Below are positions 5,819-8,280 of a DNA stretch of 8,280 bases, one piece after another. The notes beneath the pieces were generated by a model. The model saw only the letters and a program-made list of their open reading frames with translations. It had not been told where the DNA came from and searched no databases. The translations under genes and the position numbers were made by a program. Numbering within the stretch: position 1 is the first letter of the stretch; the number at the start of each line of letters is the position of its first letter. Source of the DNA: Synechococcus sp. HW_metabat.54 (lineage in GTDB: Bacteria; Cyanobacteriota; Cyanobacteriia; PCC-6307; Cyanobiaceae); NCBI GenBank assembly GCA_018623675.1, contig JAAZVJ010000033.1, positions 1 through 8,280 of the forward strand, in the 5' to 3' direction.

Positions 5819-7260
5819 GCCAGACACATCAACGGCATTGGTCCCTCGCTCGTCGCCTGCTGTGGATCAGCCTGGCGGTGGTGCTCGGACAATCGATCAT
5901 CAGCATGGTGATCGCCACGACACTTCGCCAGCATCTGATGACTGGCTTGCTGAAGGGAACACTGCAACGCCAGAGCCTGTTGGCCCTTCACAAGGTCAAC
6001 AATCAGCTGGATCAACTGACGGCAACCCAAGCCCAAGTCTGTTGTTCCCCTCCCGATTACCAACGCTTCCTTCAGCCCCTCAGGCTCAACGACGGCAAAG
6101 CCGCTCTGATCCTCGGAAGCGCCGGCCTTGTGAGCACGCCGGGAAGCCGGACACTGTTCAAACGCGATCAACTCCTCGACGTCGCCGAGCAAGCCATTCA
6201 TGCGGCCGAGGGCTTCACCATCGTTGACACCAACGCCCAAGAAGCGGTCGCTGCCAAAGCGATCAAACTCCCTGGTGGCCAGCAGACAGGGCACTTTGTT
6301 TATCTGCGACCGGTTTACGCCATGCCGGCCGTGAAAGCCCAGAGCCTGATCAAGCTCGGGGCGGAGTTGATCTTGATCCTGCTCACCGGGGGCGTGTTGG
6401 TCTTCAGTGCCAGGCGCATCTTCCGACCGGTGCGAAGCCTGAGCCAGGAACTGGCTTCGATCGAACTCAACACCCTGGATGGCGCCACCCTCCCGACCGA
6501 CAAAGCACCTCTGGAATTGCTGCCGATCCTGAACGAGTTCAACGGCATGGTGGAGCGGCTGCGTCGCTCAGCCGCCAACCAAAAACAATTTGCCTCCACC
6601 ATCAGCCACGAGTTCCGCACACCACTCACGGTGATTTCGGGGTTCATCCAATCAGTGCTCAACCGCAGCGAAGGATTGGTGGACAAAGAGCGACGGGCCC
6701 TGGGCATTGCTGACCTGGAAGTGCTGCGGCTGAACCGCATGCTCAGCGACCTCCTGGACCTCAGCCGCGCCGACAACCATCAACTTGCAATTCGACAGGA
6801 ACCGTTTGAGCTGATCCCAAGCCTTGAGCACGCGCTGCGTTTGGCACGCGCGGCCCATAGCAATCCCATCAGCGACAACCTGTCGGACCTCAAGGCAACG
6901 ACCGTGGTCGGCGACTCAGACCGCCTCGTGCAATGCATCGGCAACCTGATCGGCAATGCGGCGAAGTACTCCAAAACGAAAACACCCATCGCCGTGCAGG
7001 TGACCTGCACGGCGGCACAAGTGAGCATCACGGTGCGGGATCAAGGGCAAGGGATCCCCAACAACCAACTGGAGCGCATCTTCGAGCGATTCACACGGGC
7101 CGAGGGGGTCTCCCTGCCCTACAGGCAAAGCAGCTCAGGCCTTGGGCTCTCGATCGTGAAGATGCTGATCGAAGCCATGGGTGGCACCGTCAGCGTGGAG
7201 TCGACGGTGGGTGAAGGCAGCGCCTTCAGTTTGCACTTGCCCCTTTCGCCTCAGCCCTGA
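5803..7260 (+). CDS. Membrane-bound sensor histidine kinase
   Basis: A 485-residue two-component sensor kinase in the inner membrane. The first membrane helix is at about 17-41 (LARRLLWISLAVV...), followed by a periplasmic region of about 140 residues (42-182) and a second helix at about 184-203. A HAMP linker follows, with P209 in RRIFRPVRSLS, up to about 255. The dimerisation/phosphotransfer domain has H269 in the H-box ISHEFRTPLT. The ATPase domain has an N-box NLIGNAAKYS (381-390), a G1 box DQGQGIP (413-419), an F-box ERIFERF (424-430) and a G2 box SSSGLGLSIVK (443-453). All catalytic motifs are intact. The periplasmic region matches no sensor fold I can name and carries adjacent cysteines C80-C81. 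The gene overlaps the binding lipoprotein gene by 16 nt, which suggests that the ligand-loaded lipoprotein signals to it. The regulator at 1126-1815 is the only candidate partner in view. The last 10 bp overlap the convergent Rel/SpoT gene. Confidence 0.95.
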   Translation: MPAAVSQTHQRHWSLARRLLWISLAVVLGQSIISMVIATTLRQHLMTGLLKGTLQRQSLLALHKVNNQLDQLTATQAQVCCSPPDYQRFLQPLRLNDGKAALILGSAGLVSTPGSRTLFKRDQLLDVAEQAIHAAEGFTIVDTNAQEAVAAKAIKLPGGQQTGHFVYLRPVYAMPAVKAQSLIKLGAELILILLTGGVLVFSARRIFRPVRSLSQELASIELNTLDGATLPTDKAPLELLPILNEFNGMVERLRRSAANQKQFASTISHEFRTPLTVISGFIQSVLNRSEGLVDKERRALGIADLEVLRLNRMLSDLLDLSRADNHQLAIRQEPFELIPSLEHALRLARAAHSNPISDNLSDLKATTVVGDSDRLVQCIGNLIGNAAKYSKTKTPIAVQVTCTAAQVSITVRDQGQGIPNNQLERIFERFTRAEGVSLPYRQSSSGLGLSIVKMLIEAMGGTVSVESTVGEGSAFSLHLPLSPQP

Positions 7261-8280
7261 CCGGTGCGGGCGATGTCGAGCACATCCGCCATCGAACGGA
7301 TCTGATTCATGGTGCGCTGCAGCAGTTCTGCACTGCCTAATTCCACCTGCAGCTCAATCCGAGCCGGCTTGCCATAGGCGGTCTTCACACGGGCGTCACT
7401 GACGTTGATGGAGCCATCCGACAAGCGCATGAGGATGTCTTTGAGGATGCCGACCCGATCGATCACCTCAATGCGTAGATGCACGGGAAACCGCTGGCCT
7501 TCACGGCTTGCGGCCGGATTCCAACGCACCGGTAAGCGCCGTTCACTGGGCATCGCCTCAATGTTGGGGCATTCCTGACGGTGGATGGTGATGCCGTGGT
7601 TGCCAAGGGCAACCGTGCCCACGATCGCCTCGCCGGGCAAGGGGCCGCAACAACGTCCGAGTCGGTAGTCGAGACCCTCCACCCCGAGGATCGGTTGTGC
7701 ATCACCGTGGCGCTCTCGGGCCGGAGCACCCTCCGCCTGCTGCTCCACAAGCTTGCGCGCCACATCCTCATTGCTGAGCGGTTGGGCTTCGGTTTCCGTC
7801 TGCAGGCGCACCTCTTCGCGCAAGCGGTTCAGCACCTGTTGGAGCGTGACGGCACCAAACCCAAGGGCCGCCAACAGGTCTTCCGTGCTGTGCAGGTTGC
7901 ACCGCTCCGAAACACGGGTCATGGCCTCGCTGGAGAGCAGCGCATCAAAGCCACTGCGGCCCAGCTCCCGCTCCAACAACTCCTTGCCCCGTTGGATCGT
8001 CTCGTCGCGGTGGCTGCGCTTGTACCACTGGCGGATGCGATTGCGCGCCGTGGGCGTGGCCACGAAATTCAGCCAATCGAGGCTGGGGTGGGCCGTTTTG
8101 CTGGTGAGGATGTTGACGAAATCACCGTTTTGCAACGGTGTGGACAAGGGCGAGAGCCGGTCGTTGATGCGCACGCCGTGGCAATGGTTTCCCACCTCGG
8201 AGTGGATGCGATAGGCGAAGTCAACCGCGGTTGACCCTTTACGCAGGCCAACGACTTCACCTTTCGGAGTGAACACAAAC
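7251..8280 (-). CDS. spoT: RelA/SpoT-type (p)ppGpp synthetase/hydrolase, C-terminal regulatory half (5' end outside window)
   Basis: Long RelA/SpoT homologues make and degrade the alarmone (p)ppGpp in response to nutrient stress. Only about 342 residues, reading in from the right edge, are visible. The TGS domain comes first, at about 8279-8090 (FTPKGEVVGLRKGSTAVDFAY). A helical region follows. The conserved-cysteine (ZFD) motif has RCC with cysteine codons at 7647-7652, GPLPGEAIVG after it, and IHRQECPN with the third cysteine at 7569-7571. The C-terminal ACT/RRM domain starts around VHLRIEVIDRVGILKDI. The stop is TGA at 7251-7253. The catalytic hydrolase and synthetase domains lie beyond 8280, so whether both are active cannot be judged. 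A GTG at 8276 is an internal valine, not the start. Cyanobacteria usually carry a single such Rel protein, often annotated spoT or rel. It converges with the kinase gene. Confidence 0.95.
   Translation of the reverse strand, partial: FVFTPKGEVVGLRKGSTAVDFAYRIHSEVGNHCHGVRINDRLSPLSTPLQNGDFVNILTSKTAHPSLDWLNFVATPTARNRIRQWYKRSHRDETIQRGKELLERELGRSGFDALLSSEAMTRVSERCNLHSTEDLLAALGFGAVTLQQVLNRLREEVRLQTETEAQPLSNEDVARKLVEQQAEGAPARERHGDAQPILGVEGLDYRLGRCCGPLPGEAIVGTVALGNHGITIHRQECPNIEAMPSERRLPVRWNPAASREGQRFPVHLRIEVIDRVGILKDILMRLSDGSINVSDARVKTAYGKPARIELQVELGSAELLQRTMNQIRSMADVLDIARTGQG

Overview
The window is a gene-dense, GC-rich stretch (roughly 60% by eye) of bacterial chromosome. The protein sequences look like those of a marine picocyanobacterium of the Synechococcus/Cyanobium group. 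That placement rests on recalled similarity of ArgS, NadC, MnmE and the Rel/SpoT protein to that clade, not on a search. No gap between genes exceeds about 110 bp. I see no tRNA, rRNA, CRISPR array, insertion sequence or phage gene.

Left part, minus strand (1-4228): in transcription order this is mnmE (tRNA modification GTPase), nadC (quinolinate phosphoribosyltransferase), an OmpR-type response regulator, and the first 350 codons of argS (arginyl-tRNA synthetase), which runs off the left edge. Gaps between them are about 55-75 bp, so a common transcript is possible.

Right part, plus strand (4335-7260): a small DUF2062 membrane protein diverges from mnmE. It is followed by a lipoprotein of the PhnD/PtxB/AioX periplasmic binding family. 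A membrane sensor histidine kinase overlaps the end of that gene by 16 nt and has a good Shine-Dalgarno sequence inside it.

Right edge, minus strand (7251-8280): the C-terminal half (TGS, cysteine-rich/ZFD and ACT domains) of a bifunctional RelA/SpoT (p)ppGpp enzyme. It converges on the kinase gene, and the two reading frames overlap by 10 bp.

The most interesting content is a candidate three-part sensory system: binding lipoprotein, histidine kinase and response regulator. The first two genes are translationally coupled. The regulator sits about 3 kb away on the other strand, beyond nadC, mnmE and the DUF2062 gene. No ABC permease or ATPase gene is present, so the binding protein looks like a ligand-presenting co-sensor, comparable in layout to AioX-AioS-AioR, rather than a transporter subunit. 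The ligand and the pairing of kinase with regulator are inferences.
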